Of a DNA stretch of 64,000 bases, positions 40,774 to 50,300 are shown piece by piece. Made by a program: the position numbers and the translations under genes. Source of the stretch: Oscillospiraceae bacterium (GTDB lineage: Bacteria; Bacillota; Clostridia; Oscillospirales; Ruminococcaceae); contig JAGAJN010000018.1 of assembly GCA_017828975.1 (NCBI GenBank), positions 103,465 to 167,464 of the forward strand. Reading direction: 5' to 3'. The number at the start of each line of letters is the position of its first letter. Within the stretch, counting starts at the first letter, position 1. Below the pieces are notes generated by a model. It was given only the letters and a program-made list of their open reading frames with translations. It ran no database searches and was not told the origin of the DNA.

Positions 40774-40798
40774 GGGTGTCCGCTTATACGGAACACCC
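40774..40798 (-). promoter_or_regulatory. Hairpin between rpsP and khpA
   Basis: GGGTGTCCG (40774-40782) pairs with CGGAACACCC (40789-40798) with one bulge. No T-run follows directly on the minus strand; a processing or stability role is possible. Confidence 0.45.
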
Positions 40799-40830
40799 AA
40801 AAGCAGCCAAAGCCGCAGATACTTCACAGA

Positions 40831-41073
40831 TTACAGGATATTGTTCTTAGCGAACAGAGCCTTAACTGTTTCAGTGGGCTGTGCGCCGTTTGCGATCCAC
40901 TTCTTAGCCTTTTCAGCGTCAACCTTTACGGTAGAAGGCTCAGTTGTGGAATCGTAGTAACCGATCTCCTCGATAAATCTGCCATCTCTGGGATATCTGG
41001 AATCAGCAACAACGATACGATAGAAGGGGTTCTTCTTAGCACCCATTCTTCTCAGTCTGATTTTTACTGCCAT
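40831..41073 (-). CDS. rpsP: Ribosomal protein bS16
   Basis: The 80-residue protein begins [20 protein letters not shown], the conserved S16 start, with [15 protein letters not shown] following. It is a component of the 30S subunit body. It lies 53 bases downstream of ffh. Confidence 0.97.
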   Translation of the reverse strand: MAVKIRLRRMGAKKNPFYRIVVADSRYPRDGRFIEEIGYYDSTTEPSTVKVDAEKAKKWIANGAQPTETVKALFAKNNIL

Positions 41074-41126
41074 TTATATTCACCTCCGAATAAAATTCTC
41101 ATATATAATCACAGCTTTCGCCGAAA

Positions 41127-42476
41127 TTATCTGCGTTTAAGGTTCATGGGGACAGCAAGCTTGTTTTTCTTACCCTTGGCATTTCTGCCCATAACGCCCA
41201 TCTGCTTCATCAGCTTCTGCATCTGCTCAAACTGTTTCAGCAGCCTGTTTACGTCGGTAACGGTATTTCCGCTTCCTGCCGCAATTCTGCGCTTTCTCTT
41301 GGGGTCGATTATGGACGGCTTTGCACGCTCGGCAGGGGTCATGGAGAGTATCATAGCCTCCACCCTATCCATCTGCCTGTCGTCAATGTCAACGTCCTTT
41401 ATCTTATCCGCAACGCCGGGGAGCATACCCATAAGCTGCTTTAAGGGACCCATCTTTCTTATCTGCTTCATCTGCTCCAGAAGATCGGTCATATCGAAGC
41501 TGTTTTCCTTTAACCGCTCCTCAAGCTTCTTGGCGTCCTCCTCGTCAACGGATGTCTGAACACGCTCGATAAGTGTCAGCACATCGCCCATTCCGAGAAT
41601 TCTTGAAGCCATTCGCTCGGGGTGGAAAGGCTCGAACTCGTCCAGCTTTTCGCCCATACCGACGAATTTGATAGGCTTGCCCGTTACCGCCAGAACGGAA
41701 AGTGCGGCACCGCCCCTTGTGTCGGAATCCAGCTTTGACATAAGCACGCTGTCAATGCCCAGTGCATCATCAAACGCCTTAGCAACGTTAACAGCGTCCT
41801 GACCTGTCATTGCATCGACTACCAGCATTATCTCGTGAGGTTCGGTTTCCTGCTTGATGGTCTTTAGCTCGTTCATAAGCTCCTCGTCGATATGCAGACG
41901 GCCTGCCGTATCTATGATGACCATATCGTTGCCGTAATCCTTGGCGTGCTTGATAGCTTCCTTTGCAATGGTCACAGGATTTATCTGACCCATCTCAAAG
42001 ACCTTGACACCCGCCTTGTTCCCCACGACCTGCAGCTGATTTATAGCTGCGGGACGGTAAACGTCACAGGCAACCAGCAGCGGACGCTTGCCGTTATCCT
42101 TGAAATACTTGGCAAGCTTAGCGGCGTGTGTAGTCTTACCAGAACCCTGCAAACCGCACATCATAATAACGCACGGCGGCTTGGACGGTATATTTATACG
42201 GGAATTCTGCTCGCCCATGAGAGCGATCAGTTCATCGTTAACGATCTTTATAACATGCTGACCGGGAGTAAGACTGGTAAGGACTTCCTCACCGACAGCC
42301 TTTTCGGAAACCTTCGCAACAAAGTCCTTAACGACCTTGTAGCTGACATCAGCCTCTAAGAGAGCCATCTTGACTTCTCTCATAGCCTCCTTAACGTCTG
42401 CCTCGGTAAGCTTTCCTCTGCTTTTCAGACGCTTGAAAACTGCGCCCAGCTTTTCCGAAAGTCCCTCAAACGCCAT
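41127..42476 (-). CDS. ffh: Signal recognition particle protein Ffh (SRP54)
   Basis: Ffh binds signal sequences and 4.5S/6S-type SRP RNA for co-translational membrane targeting. The 449-residue protein has an N domain, G domain with GLQGSGKTTHAAKL near residue 108 and DTAGRLHIDEEL near residue 188, TKLD-equivalent SKLDSDTRGG, and a Met-rich M domain (MKQIRKMGPLKQLMGMLPG near residue 340, then MEQMQKLMKQMG). Length is normal. Confidence 0.97.
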   Translation of the reverse strand: MAFEGLSEKLGAVFKRLKSRGKLTEADVKEAMREVKMALLEADVSYKVVKDFVAKVSEKAVGEEVLTSLTPGQHVIKIVNDELIALMGEQNSRINIPSKPPCVIMMCGLQGSGKTTHAAKLAKYFKDNGKRPLLVACDVYRPAAINQLQVVGNKAGVKVFEMGQINPVTIAKEAIKHAKDYGNDMVIIDTAGRLHIDEELMNELKTIKQETEPHEIMLVVDAMTGQDAVNVAKAFDDALGIDSVLMSKLDSDTRGGAALSVLAVTGKPIKFVGMGEKLDEFEPFHPERMASRILGMGDVLTLIERVQTSVDEEDAKKLEERLKENSFDMTDLLEQMKQIRKMGPLKQLMGMLPGVADKIKDVDIDDRQMDRVEAMILSMTPAERAKPSIIDPKRKRRIAAGSGNTVTDVNRLLKQFEQMQKLMKQMGVMGRNAKGKKNKLAVPMNLKRR

Positions 42477-42496
42477 AAAAACACTCCTTTGTCAAA

Positions 42497-42874
42497 TCAT
42501 TCAAGCAAATCTGCATTTTCGTGCAGTATTTCGATGATCGCCTCCGCACGGCGTCCCAGCCCCTTTGAGTAGCTGTACATACCGTTTTCCTTGACAATAT
42601 CGGAAGCAAGCTTTTCTATGCTGCGTATCATATCCTGATAAATGCGGGCTTTTTTGCAGTAACCGAGCTTTTCCTCCATCTCATATAGGATTTGCTCGCC
42701 CCGCTTGATGCTGTCCCGAACGCCCTGTCTGGTAATATGGGCATACTCGGCAATTTCGCCAAGGGACATATCCTCATTATAGTAAAGCTCAATAACATCT
42801 CTCTGCTTATCGGTAAGCATATCGGAATAATAATCAAGAAGATTTGAAAGATTAAGATCCTTGCCCTCGTTCAA
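42497..42874 (-). CDS. ylxM: YlxM-family putative helix-turn-helix regulator of SRP
   Basis: The 125-residue protein has a sigma region 4-like helix-turn-helix: LTDKQRDVIELYYNEDMSLGEIAEYAHITRQGVRDSI (key LTDKQR, SLGEIA and RQGVRDS). YlxM precedes ffh in most Firmicutes and has been proposed to modulate SRP function. It is first in the operon, 20 bases upstream of ffh. Confidence 0.93.
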   Translation of the reverse strand: MNEGKDLNLSNLLDYYSDMLTDKQRDVIELYYNEDMSLGEIAEYAHITRQGVRDSIKRGEQILYEMEEKLGYCKKARIYQDMIRSIEKLASDIVKENGMYSYSKGLGRRAEAIIEILHENADLLE

Positions 42875-42916
42875 AACCTACACCTCCGATAATTGTAAAG
42901 CGACCAACCTTTACAT

Positions 42917-42945
42917 ATTATACAGTATACTTTCCGATTTGTCAA
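42917..42945 (-). promoter_or_regulatory. Promoter for ylxM-ffh-rpsP-khpA-rimM-trmD
   Basis: On the minus strand TTGACA (42940-42945) and TATAAT (42917-42922), 17-base spacer, about 40 bases before ylxM. Confidence 0.85.
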
Positions 42946-43050
42946 GGGGTTTTTCAAATTTTTTTAGAATTTTTCGCACCATAAATTCCAAGCGTTAAAT
43001 GCGGCATGAGCTGTACATAATATATCTATCCCATTGAAAGGACGGATATA

Positions 43051-43470
43051 ATGCCCGCATTTGCAAAAAATCTCATAGTTTTTCTGACAGGCGGAGTGAT
43101 CTACTCCCTTATTGAAATACTTTTTCGGGGCTTCACCCACTGGACCATGACCCTGACAGGCGGACTTTGCCTGCTGATATTATACACCGTATTTTCCGAG
43201 AAAAAAATGAGCCTGCCCGCAAAATGCCTGTTCGGTGCTTTTGTCATCACCTCGCTGGAATTTGCGGTAGGCTGTCTTGTAAACATAATTCTCGGCTGGG
43301 ACGTCTGGGACTACTCCCATTGCCCCTATAACCTCTGGGGACAGATATGCCTGCCCTTTTCGGCTGCGTGGTTTCTTATAACTATCCCCGTGGACTTTCT
43401 TTGCAGGGGGCTGAACAGGGCGTTCGATCTGTCCGAAAACGCCCCGCTGTCCTATCTGCGTCAGCGGTAA
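43051..43470 (+). CDS. CmpB-like membrane protein (putative ABC-transporter type IV)
   Basis: The 139-residue protein has four membrane helices and the family pattern near residue 88-110: WDVWDYSHCPYNLWGQICLPFSAAW (key WDYS, NLWGQICLPFS and W). These small proteins are annotated as putative ABC-transporter type IV, but their function is unknown. The gene is preceded by GAAAGGACGG and ends one base before the convergent GH9 gene, with no terminator between them. Confidence 0.75.
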   Translation: MPAFAKNLIVFLTGGVIYSLIEILFRGFTHWTMTLTGGLCLLILYTVFSEKKMSLPAKCLFGAFVITSLEFAVGCLVNIILGWDVWDYSHCPYNLWGQICLPFSAAWFLITIPVDFLCRGLNRAFDLSENAPLSYLRQR

Positions 43471-45129
43471 TTACTGTCCCCCCAACAGCTTTCTGACCCT
43501 TTTCAGCTCGGGATCTCTCCCCAATTCCTCAAAGAATGCGGAAGCAAACACTGCGGGCGAACACCAATAAATGGTGGTGTCGTTGGTGGAATAGCTGAAT
43601 TCGTTATCCACATAGCACTTTGCGGGAGCGGTACCCTTTGGGATATGCCACTTAGCGTAATCGTCGCTTCTAAGCATATCGGGGCCGCCGCAGACCAGCC
43701 CGGGAACAGGCTCGTCAACATCGTCCGCCGCCGACTGATAATGGTGGGGGTGACGGCAGGAATTCTCGGTAATGCCCGTTATGTAGCACATTCCCAGCGG
43801 ATTTTTCCCCAGAATATAGTCAAAATGGGAGGAAGCCGTTTTCAGATAGTCCTCATTTCCGTGGAGGATATAGCTGCAAGCAAGGGTCATGCAGTAGCAC
43901 AAAACGGTCATATTGCTGCCCCAGAGGAATCTGTTGTTATCCTTTGCGACACCAAAACCGTTGCTGCCCGCCATAGACGAAAAATAGTCCCCGATAAACT
44001 TAAATCTGCCCGCCATTGTGTTAAGCACCAGCGTATCCTTGGGACGGTCGCAGAGAAGATAGGTAAGCGAACCGAAGCCCGCCACATTCAGCCAGTCGAA
44101 GCCCGCAAGCTTTGTTTCGCCGTAATTGTCGGAAATTATCTCGGCAAAGCCCTCGTCGCCCGTTACGGCATACAGTTCGCAAGCCGCCCAGAGAAGGTCA
44201 TCGGTGAAATTATCGTCGCTGTACTCTCCGCCCTCAACGCCGTTCGGATTTACATATTTCTCAAATTTCGGGTGATTTGCCAGCCATACCCATGCCGAAA
44301 ATGCGGCATTTTTCAGCTTTTCGGCAAATTCCCCGTCAAATTCCGCATAAATGCCCGAAGTAAGCGCCGTGCAAGCTGCAAAGGCTGCGGCAGCACCGTG
44401 AGATTTCGGAAATACGAACTGCTTCTGCGTGTCCGCATCGGGCATGACAAAACCCGAATTTTCCTTGGCAGCGCATACCTTGTGATAAACGCCGCCGTCC
44501 TTTGCCTGCATTTTCAGCAGCCATTCAAGCTCATGACGACATTCGCAAAGAATATCGGGAACGGCACTTCCCGACTCGGGGATATTCACCTTATCCATAA
44601 ACGAATCGGGGAACAGCCTGTAAGCATTCAGCAGATGCGCAAGGGCTGTACAGGCGGAAACAACGTACTTTCCGAATGCGCCCGAATCGTGCCAGCCGCC
44701 GCTTATGTCCAATTTGACGGTTTCATTTTCGTACAATGAAGCGGGCTGTGAATGACATTTTCTGCGGGCATACTCCCCCGCAAATTTCTCGGTAAGCTCC
44801 TCTCCGCAGCGGTTGAAATAGAAGCTTTTCAGCAGGGTGTTTTTCAGATTCCTGTAAAGCTCGCCGCATATCTCAAACTTCGGGGAACGCCTTGTGCCTA
44901 CCTTCAAATAGTAAATTCCCTCGTCGGTCAGCTCGGAAAAATCCAGCTTTCGGACATTTTCGCCCGCTATGGGATCGTACATTACCTCGGACATATGTCC
45001 CTTGAATACCGTTTTATTGCTCTCTGCGGAGCATACCGAAAAGCTGTCACCCGATGAAGCAGCGTAAACTGCGGTCTTATATCCTTTTGTCAGATAGCCA
45101 AGCTGATTTACAAATATCTTATTCTTCAT
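43471..45129 (-). CDS. GH9-family-like protein with substituted catalytic residues
   Basis: The 552-residue protein has an N-terminal immunoglobulin-like CelD_N domain (FVNQLGYLTKGYKTAV near residue 6) and a GH9 (alpha/alpha)6 domain. The catalytic-base motif DAGD appears as GGWHDSGAFGKYV (near residue 142), with alanine where the second aspartate should be. The distal acid motif NE reads STNDTTIYW, with aspartate for glutamate. The HPHHYQSA...EPVPGLVCGGP substrate-binding segment is preserved. No signal peptide is seen, so it is cytoplasmic. It may act on unusual oligosaccharides, or be a binding protein. ATG at 45129 is preferred to one three codons upstream because of AGGTGA spacing. Confidence 0.7.
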   Translation of the reverse strand: MKNKIFVNQLGYLTKGYKTAVYAASSGDSFSVCSAESNKTVFKGHMSEVMYDPIAGENVRKLDFSELTDEGIYYLKVGTRRSPKFEICGELYRNLKNTLLKSFYFNRCGEELTEKFAGEYARRKCHSQPASLYENETVKLDISGGWHDSGAFGKYVVSACTALAHLLNAYRLFPDSFMDKVNIPESGSAVPDILCECRHELEWLLKMQAKDGGVYHKVCAAKENSGFVMPDADTQKQFVFPKSHGAAAAFAACTALTSGIYAEFDGEFAEKLKNAAFSAWVWLANHPKFEKYVNPNGVEGGEYSDDNFTDDLLWAACELYAVTGDEGFAEIISDNYGETKLAGFDWLNVAGFGSLTYLLCDRPKDTLVLNTMAGRFKFIGDYFSSMAGSNGFGVAKDNNRFLWGSNMTVLCYCMTLACSYILHGNEDYLKTASSHFDYILGKNPLGMCYITGITENSCRHPHHYQSAADDVDEPVPGLVCGGPDMLRSDDYAKWHIPKGTAPAKCYVDNEFSYSTNDTTIYWCSPAVFASAFFEELGRDPELKRVRKLLGGQ

Positions 45130-45257
45130 ACTTACCATTCACCTGACCGGTCATTTTTATTTGCCGTAAAAGTTACATAAGCTTTTCCGTGCTATAATTA
45201 TATAACATGGCAGTGATTATAAAAAACCGCAAAATCGGAACTTTTAATAAATTTTGC

Positions 45258-45286
45258 TTGAACATTCTTCACTTATATGGTATAAT
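45258..45286 (+). promoter_or_regulatory. Promoter for CE2-like esterase
   Basis: TTGAAC (45258-45263) and TATAAT (45281-45286), 17-base spacer, before ATG 45329 with GGAGG. Confidence 0.7.
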
Positions 45287-45328
45287 TACTACATCTGAAT
45301 TCAAATAATTTGTTACGGAGGTATAAAA

Positions 45329-46372
45329 ATGCTGACCATCAAACCAAATGATAATAGGCTGTCCTACGAGGGCAGAATCAAGCTTTCGGAGGAGAGCGCA
45401 ATTATGTACTACCCCGGCAGCAGCGTCACCATGCGTGTTAATGCTGAAAAGATCGCCTTTACCCTGAACGAACGCAGAAGCTGGGGAACTCTTTCTGTCG
45501 GTCTTATCGTTGACGGTGAACCGCAGAAGCCTATTCGCCTTGAAAAGGAAAACATCGGCAGGGACACCGAATATTCCTTTGACCTGAGCGGCGGAGAGCA
45601 TACCGTTACTGTCTACAAAGTACATGCAGGCGGCAACCACATTCTCACCTTCAAAAGCTTTTCCGTCGACGGCGAGCTGCTGGACGCTCCCGAAAAGCCT
45701 AAGCTGAAGCTGGAAGTGTTCGGTGACAGCGTATGTGCGGGAGAAGTCACCATGGCGGTAGATAACGTGGGCAAATGCGACCCCGAAAATCACGACAGCA
45801 TCTACGATAATTCCTATTACAGCTTTGTTATGATGACCGCAAGAATGCTGAATGCTCAGATACATAACAACTCTCAGGGCGGCATCGCTCTGCTGGACGG
45901 AACGGGATATTACAATATGCCAGAAACGATAGGTCTGGAAACCACCTTTGACAAGGAATGCTACGTCAAGGACGCAGGCTATACCGACTGGGATTTCACC
46001 CGCTATACCCCCGACGTTGTCATTATCGCCATCGGTCAGAACGACAATCACGTTGAAGGTCAGCCCGACAGGGACATTAACGACCCGACTGTCCGCACTG
46101 CATGGAAGGCACGCTACAAGGAGATAGTGGAAGCTCTCCATTCCCACTATTACACCGCAAAATACGTCCTGACCACCACCCTGCTTATGCACGACAAGGC
46201 TCGGGACGACTGCATCGAGGAGCTGAAAAATGAGCTTCGTGCGGAGGGCATCCCCACCTATCACAACCTGTTCACCAGAAACGGCGCAGCCACTCCCGGT
46301 CACCCCAGAATCCCCGAGGACGAGGAAATGGCAAGGGAGCTTACGGGCTTTATCAGAGGGATACTGCAATAA
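45329..46372 (+). CDS. SGNH/GDSL hydrolase, CE2 acetyl-esterase-like
   Basis: The 347-residue protein has an N-terminal beta-sandwich (residues 1-125) and a C-terminal SGNH domain, the CE2 layout. The catalytic serine is in FGDSVCAGE near residue 132, NNSQGGIAL gives the oxyanion glycine, GQNDNH the asparagine, and TPGHPRIPEDEE near residue 326 the histidine. CE2 enzymes remove acetyl groups from xylan and other glycans. No signal peptide is visible, so the substrate may be imported oligosaccharides. It is divergent from the GH9-like gene, which may be functionally related. Confidence 0.85.
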   Translation: MLTIKPNDNRLSYEGRIKLSEESAIMYYPGSSVTMRVNAEKIAFTLNERRSWGTLSVGLIVDGEPQKPIRLEKENIGRDTEYSFDLSGGEHTVTVYKVHAGGNHILTFKSFSVDGELLDAPEKPKLKLEVFGDSVCAGEVTMAVDNVGKCDPENHDSIYDNSYYSFVMMTARMLNAQIHNNSQGGIALLDGTGYYNMPETIGLETTFDKECYVKDAGYTDWDFTRYTPDVVIIAIGQNDNHVEGQPDRDINDPTVRTAWKARYKEIVEALHSHYYTAKYVLTTTLLMHDKARDDCIEELKNELRAEGIPTYHNLFTRNGAATPGHPRIPEDEEMARELTGFIRGILQ

Positions 46373-46392
46373 TATCCCCGCATAAAATCAAA

Positions 46393-46432
46393 AGCGGCAT
46401 TCGGTTTTTCCGCCGAACGCCGCTGTTTTTTT
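46393..46432. terminator. Terminator between esterase and ftsH
   Basis: AGCGGCATTCGG pairs with CCGAACGCCGCT (one bulge) and is followed by TTTTTTT; it may also serve the minus-strand ftsH. Confidence 0.85.
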
Positions 46433-48425
46433 ATTCGTTTTCGGGATTTTCCTCGGAAGTGCTTTCAGTATTTTCTTCGGAAGCTTCCGTTGTATCATCA
46501 ACGGTAACATCTAAATTCTGACCGTTCTCTTCCTTTGCTTCCTCGGGCTTGTCCTCGTCATCTAAGGGAAGCTCGTCCTTCATCAGCAGTTCAAAGTTCT
46601 TTCCGTCGATCTTTTCGTGCTTGATAAGGTAGTTTGCAACCTTGTGCAGGTCGTCCATATGCTCGTTTAACACCTTAACGGTACGCTCGTAGCACTCGTC
46701 GATTATCAGGCGAACTTCGCTGTCTATCTCCGCCTGAATTTTCTCGGAATGTCCCTTGCTGTGACCGTAATCCATACCGACAAAAGGCTCGTCATTGTCG
46801 TCCGCATAAACAACGGGACCCAGCTTCTCGGAGAATCCGTACTTGGTTATCATAGCCTTTGCAAGCTTTGTGGAACGCTGAAGGTCGCTGACAGCACCCG
46901 CCGTACATTCGCCCATAATAAGCTGCTCGGCAACACGACCGCCCATGCAGACGATTATCTCCTCTTTCAGCTTGCGGGCTGTAACATTCAGGAAGGAAGG
47001 CTCCTTTTCGGGAAGATGGATAGTCATACCGCCCGCAGAACCTCTGGGGATAACTGTTACCTGATGCACCTTGTCCTGAGTGGGCATATAGTAGGTAACG
47101 ACTGCGTGTCCCGCTTCGTGGTAGGAAACAAGACGCTTTTCCTCGGGAGTAACGACGTGGCTCTTCTTCTCGGGACCTGCAATGACCTTGATGGTAGCCT
47201 CCTCAATGTCCTCCTTAGTGACAGCCTTTCGGTTGTTTCTGGCAGCCAGAAGAGCGGCTTCGTTTGCGAGATTTTCAAGCTCTGCACCCGTAAAGCCCGC
47301 AGTGGTCTGAGCGATAGTTTTAAGGCTTACATCGGGGGCAAGGGGCTTGTTCTTGGTATGAATCTTGAGAATTTCCTCTCTGCCCTTGACATCGGGATAA
47401 TTTACCATTATCTGACGGTCAAAACGTCCAGGACGGAGCAGAGCGGGGTCAAGGATATCCTTACGGTTTGTAGCCGCCATAACGATAATGCCCTCGTTGC
47501 CCGAGAAACCGTCCATCTCGACCAGCAGCTGGTTAAGTGTCTGCTCACGTTCATCGTGTCCGCCTCCCAGACCTGCACCTCTGTGACGTCCTACGGCATC
47601 AATTTCGTCGATGAAAACGATAGCGGGAGAATTTTTCTTTGCCGTTTCAAACAGATCTCTTACTCTTGAAGCACCGACACCGACGAACATCTCAACAAAG
47701 TCCGAGCCTGAGATGGGAAAAAACGGCACTCCTGCTTCACCCGCAACGGCTCTTGCCAGCAGAGTTTTACCTGTACCCGGAGGGCCCTCCAGCAGAACGC
47801 CCTTGGGGATCCTTGCGCCCATTTCGGTGTATTTCTTGGGATTTTTCAGAAAATCTACTATCTCTTCAAGCTCCTGCTTTTCCTCGTCGGCACCTGCAAC
47901 ATCGGCAAACAGCGTCTTTTTTCCGCCGGGCTGATTTTTGATATTAGCCTTGCCGAAATTGTTTATCTTGGAACCGCCGCCCGCCTGACGCATCATAAAG
48001 AAGAACAGCGCCATGGTCATTACAATGAGAATTACCATAGGCAGGACGTTTACCAGCCATGAGTTGTCCCTTATCTTATAGTAGTCCTGAACCAGCGGTG
48101 CATCGGGGTGCAGCTTGTTGTATTCCTCACGATAGGTCTCATTTTCGCCCTGAATTTCGTTGATAAATACGCTGACATTCGGTACCTTGTAGACGATCTT
48201 CTCCTCCTGACCGTCAACGGTCATTATCAGCTCGCCCGTTCCCAGGTCAAATGTGTACTCGCTGACCTGATAGTTATCGAAATACTGCATTATCTCCGAA
48301 TATTTATAGGGAGATTCTTCCTTCTCGGACATTTTCAGCACTGCGACCATTACCACTAAAAACAGCAGCACAACGGTCAGAAACGCAGCTATTCCCTTGT
48401 TTCCTTTGTTTGACAAATCATTCAC
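46431..48425 (-). CDS. ftsH: ATP-dependent zinc metalloprotease FtsH
   Basis: FtsH degrades misfolded and regulatory membrane proteins. The 664-residue protein has two N-terminal membrane segments (about 12-30 and 127-145) around an extracytoplasmic loop, an AAA domain with GPPGTGKT near residue 213 and FIDEIDAVG, and the zinc site HEAGH near residue 437. A Glu/Asp-rich tail of about 50 residues ends the protein. Length is normal. Start ATG overlaps the hpt stop by four bases. Confidence 0.96.
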   Translation of the reverse strand: MNDLSNKGNKGIAAFLTVVLLFLVVMVAVLKMSEKEESPYKYSEIMQYFDNYQVSEYTFDLGTGELIMTVDGQEEKIVYKVPNVSVFINEIQGENETYREEYNKLHPDAPLVQDYYKIRDNSWLVNVLPMVILIVMTMALFFFMMRQAGGGSKINNFGKANIKNQPGGKKTLFADVAGADEEKQELEEIVDFLKNPKKYTEMGARIPKGVLLEGPPGTGKTLLARAVAGEAGVPFFPISGSDFVEMFVGVGASRVRDLFETAKKNSPAIVFIDEIDAVGRHRGAGLGGGHDEREQTLNQLLVEMDGFSGNEGIIVMAATNRKDILDPALLRPGRFDRQIMVNYPDVKGREEILKIHTKNKPLAPDVSLKTIAQTTAGFTGAELENLANEAALLAARNNRKAVTKEDIEEATIKVIAGPEKKSHVVTPEEKRLVSYHEAGHAVVTYYMPTQDKVHQVTVIPRGSAGGMTIHLPEKEPSFLNVTARKLKEEIIVCMGGRVAEQLIMGECTAGAVSDLQRSTKLAKAMITKYGFSEKLGPVVYADDNDEPFVGMDYGHSKGHSEKIQAEIDSEVRLIIDECYERTVKVLNEHMDDLHKVANYLIKHEKIDGKNFELLMKDELPLDDEDKPEEAKEENGQNLDVTVDDTTEASEENTESTSEENPENE

Positions 48426-48982
48426 TCCTTGTTTGTAATATATTCCTCAGCCATCTCCGCAATATAGGGAAGATTTCTGTATTTTTCGCAATAATCAAGA
48501 CCAAAGCCCACAACAAACAGATCGGGTATCTCAAATCCCACAATATCGGGGGTAAAGGGCGATCTTCTTCTGGAGGGCTTGTTGAGCAAAACGGCAGTCC
48601 TCAGACTTTCGGGCTTCCGCTCGAGAAGCTTTTTCTCCAGCTCGGAAAGGGTAAGCCCTGTGTCCGCAATATCCTCGGAGATAAGGACATCATACCCCTC
48701 GAGGCTGTCAAGCTCCCTCGGCAGATAGATATTCACCGTTCCCGTAGATTCCGTCCCCGCATAGCTGGACGCCTTCACAAACTCCACCCGACATTCCAAA
48801 TCAATATGACGGATAAGATCGGAGGTGAACACCACCCCGCCTTTAAGCAGAGTGATTATCAGCAGCTTATTCTGAGAATTTGCATAAAGCTCGGTTATCT
48901 CCTTGCCCATCTCGGAAATTCGCTGCGTCAGCTGTTCCCCCGAAAAGAGAACATTCTTTATACCAACATCGGCTTTATTCAT
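48422..48982 (-). CDS. hpt: Hypoxanthine phosphoribosyltransferase
   Basis: The enzyme salvages hypoxanthine and guanine to IMP and GMP. The 186-residue protein has the PRPP-binding motif [14 protein letters not shown] (about residues 98-111), [12 protein letters not shown] near residue 47 and the flexible-loop region. It overlaps tilS by eight bases and ftsH by four. The tilS-hpt-ftsH order is classic for Firmicutes. Confidence 0.94.
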   Translation of the reverse strand: MNKADVGIKNVLFSGEQLTQRISEMGKEITELYANSQNKLLIITLLKGGVVFTSDLIRHIDLECRVEFVKASSYAGTESTGTVNIYLPRELDSLEGYDVLISEDIADTGLTLSELEKKLLERKPESLRTAVLLNKPSRRRSPFTPDIVGFEIPDLFVVGFGLDYCEKYRNLPYIAEMAEEYITNKE

Positions 48983-50300
48983 ATATTACCTCAATTTCCC
49001 ATATCAATGACGAATTTTCATCTGCCCGAACTCGGTCGGCAGCACCCAGCCTTTCCACCCAGATAAGACCGTTATCGTCCTCGATACATACCGCCCGGCT
49101 TCTTTCATAGGCTGACAGGTGGGGACGGTATTCGTTGAAAAGTTTTTTAACGCTTCTTGTGTGACCGCTGCCGACAAGCTTGATGCTGCCGCAGTTTTTT
49201 CTGGTACGTAAAAACGCTTCACCTTGTATTTTATCACAATCCAGAGCGAACTTTGTTAATTTACTTTGAACATTTGCATTCTTCTTAAAAATTTCATCTG
49301 TTGAACACTTAACAATGACCTTTTTCCCGCCGACAAACTCATTTTCACCGATTTTCAGCGGAAAACGCAGCTCGGGAATGTCTGCGGGCAATTCCTCCCT
49401 TATCTCAAACCGTCCGCCCCTGCAAACGGCAAAAATATCCCCCGAAAGCTGAATTCTTCCGCCTTTTATGACAAGCTCCGAAAGCTCCGTCAGCCGCATT
49501 GCATTTACGGGGATATTCCGCTCCTTCAGCTGCGACGCAATATATTTTTTCCGCAGCAGAGGGTGCATATCCGAAAGCAGGACGTTTTCCTTGATTGCCC
49601 TTTTAAGGGACATTTCCGCAAAATCCTCATACTCCTCGCAAGCGGAAGTCAGCGAGGAAACGGCAGAGTAAAAGCCGCCGTTTATCTCCCTTAGTACGGG
49701 GATAACGCCGTGTCTTATCTTATTTCTCGAATAATCGTCGGTGAGATTGGTGCTGTCGGTCACAAAGCCTCTGCCATTTTCGGCGAGATACTCCTCCACG
49801 TCCTCCCGTGTGCAGCGGATAAGGGGACGGATAATGTTCCCCCGAACGGGCGGTATCCCGCAAAGCCCCTTGACGCCTGTTCCTCTGCAAAGGTTGAATA
49901 TGACCGTTTCTGCGCTGTCTGAAAGAGTATGGGCGGTGCAAATTTTTGCGGAATTTCCTGCTGCCTGTTCAAAATATCCGTATCGGAGAATTCTGGCAGC
50001 TTCTTCCGTTCCCAGGGAATTTTCCTTGGCAAATCCCGTAACATCGGCACGAAAAACCGTCAGAGGAATGTCAAGCTCCGCACACAGCTTTCGGCAGAAC
50101 TCCTCGTCGCCGTCGCTTTCCTCTCCCCTCAGACCGTGATTTACATGAACAGCTGTTACGGAAAAGCCCAATTCTTTTAGGGAAATGAGCATAGCAACGC
50201 TGTCCGCACCGCCCGAAAGCCCGCAGACAAGCGTATCTCCCGAAGAAGCCATAGAATATTCCGAAATAGCGTCCGATACCTTTTCAAGCAGCTTGTTCAT
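48975..50300 (-). CDS. tilS: tRNA(Ile)-lysidine synthase
   Basis: TilS converts C34 of tRNA-Ile(CAU) to lysidine. The 441-residue protein has the P-loop SGGADSVAML near residue 29, HVNHGLRGEESDGDEEF near residue 52 (key HVNHGLR), and a C-terminal substrate-binding domain with GSIKLVGSGHTRSVKKLFNEYRP near the end (key SVKKLF). It starts at the last base of the dnaB stop (TAATG overlap). Confidence 0.93.
   Translation of the reverse strand: MNKLLEKVSDAISEYSMASSGDTLVCGLSGGADSVAMLISLKELGFSVTAVHVNHGLRGEESDGDEEFCRKLCAELDIPLTVFRADVTGFAKENSLGTEEAARILRYGYFEQAAGNSAKICTAHTLSDSAETVIFNLCRGTGVKGLCGIPPVRGNIIRPLIRCTREDVEEYLAENGRGFVTDSTNLTDDYSRNKIRHGVIPVLREINGGFYSAVSSLTSACEEYEDFAEMSLKRAIKENVLLSDMHPLLRKKYIASQLKERNIPVNAMRLTELSELVIKGGRIQLSGDIFAVCRGGRFEIREELPADIPELRFPLKIGENEFVGGKKVIVKCSTDEIFKKNANVQSKLTKFALDCDKIQGEAFLRTRKNCGSIKLVGSGHTRSVKKLFNEYRPHLSAYERSRAVCIEDDNGLIWVERLGAADRVRADENSSLIWEIEVIYE

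Noticed and set aside
45269-46369. 366-codon minus-strand open frame opposite the CE2-like esterase
   Set aside because: The esterase has its catalytic motifs, promoter and ribosome site; the antisense frame has none of these.
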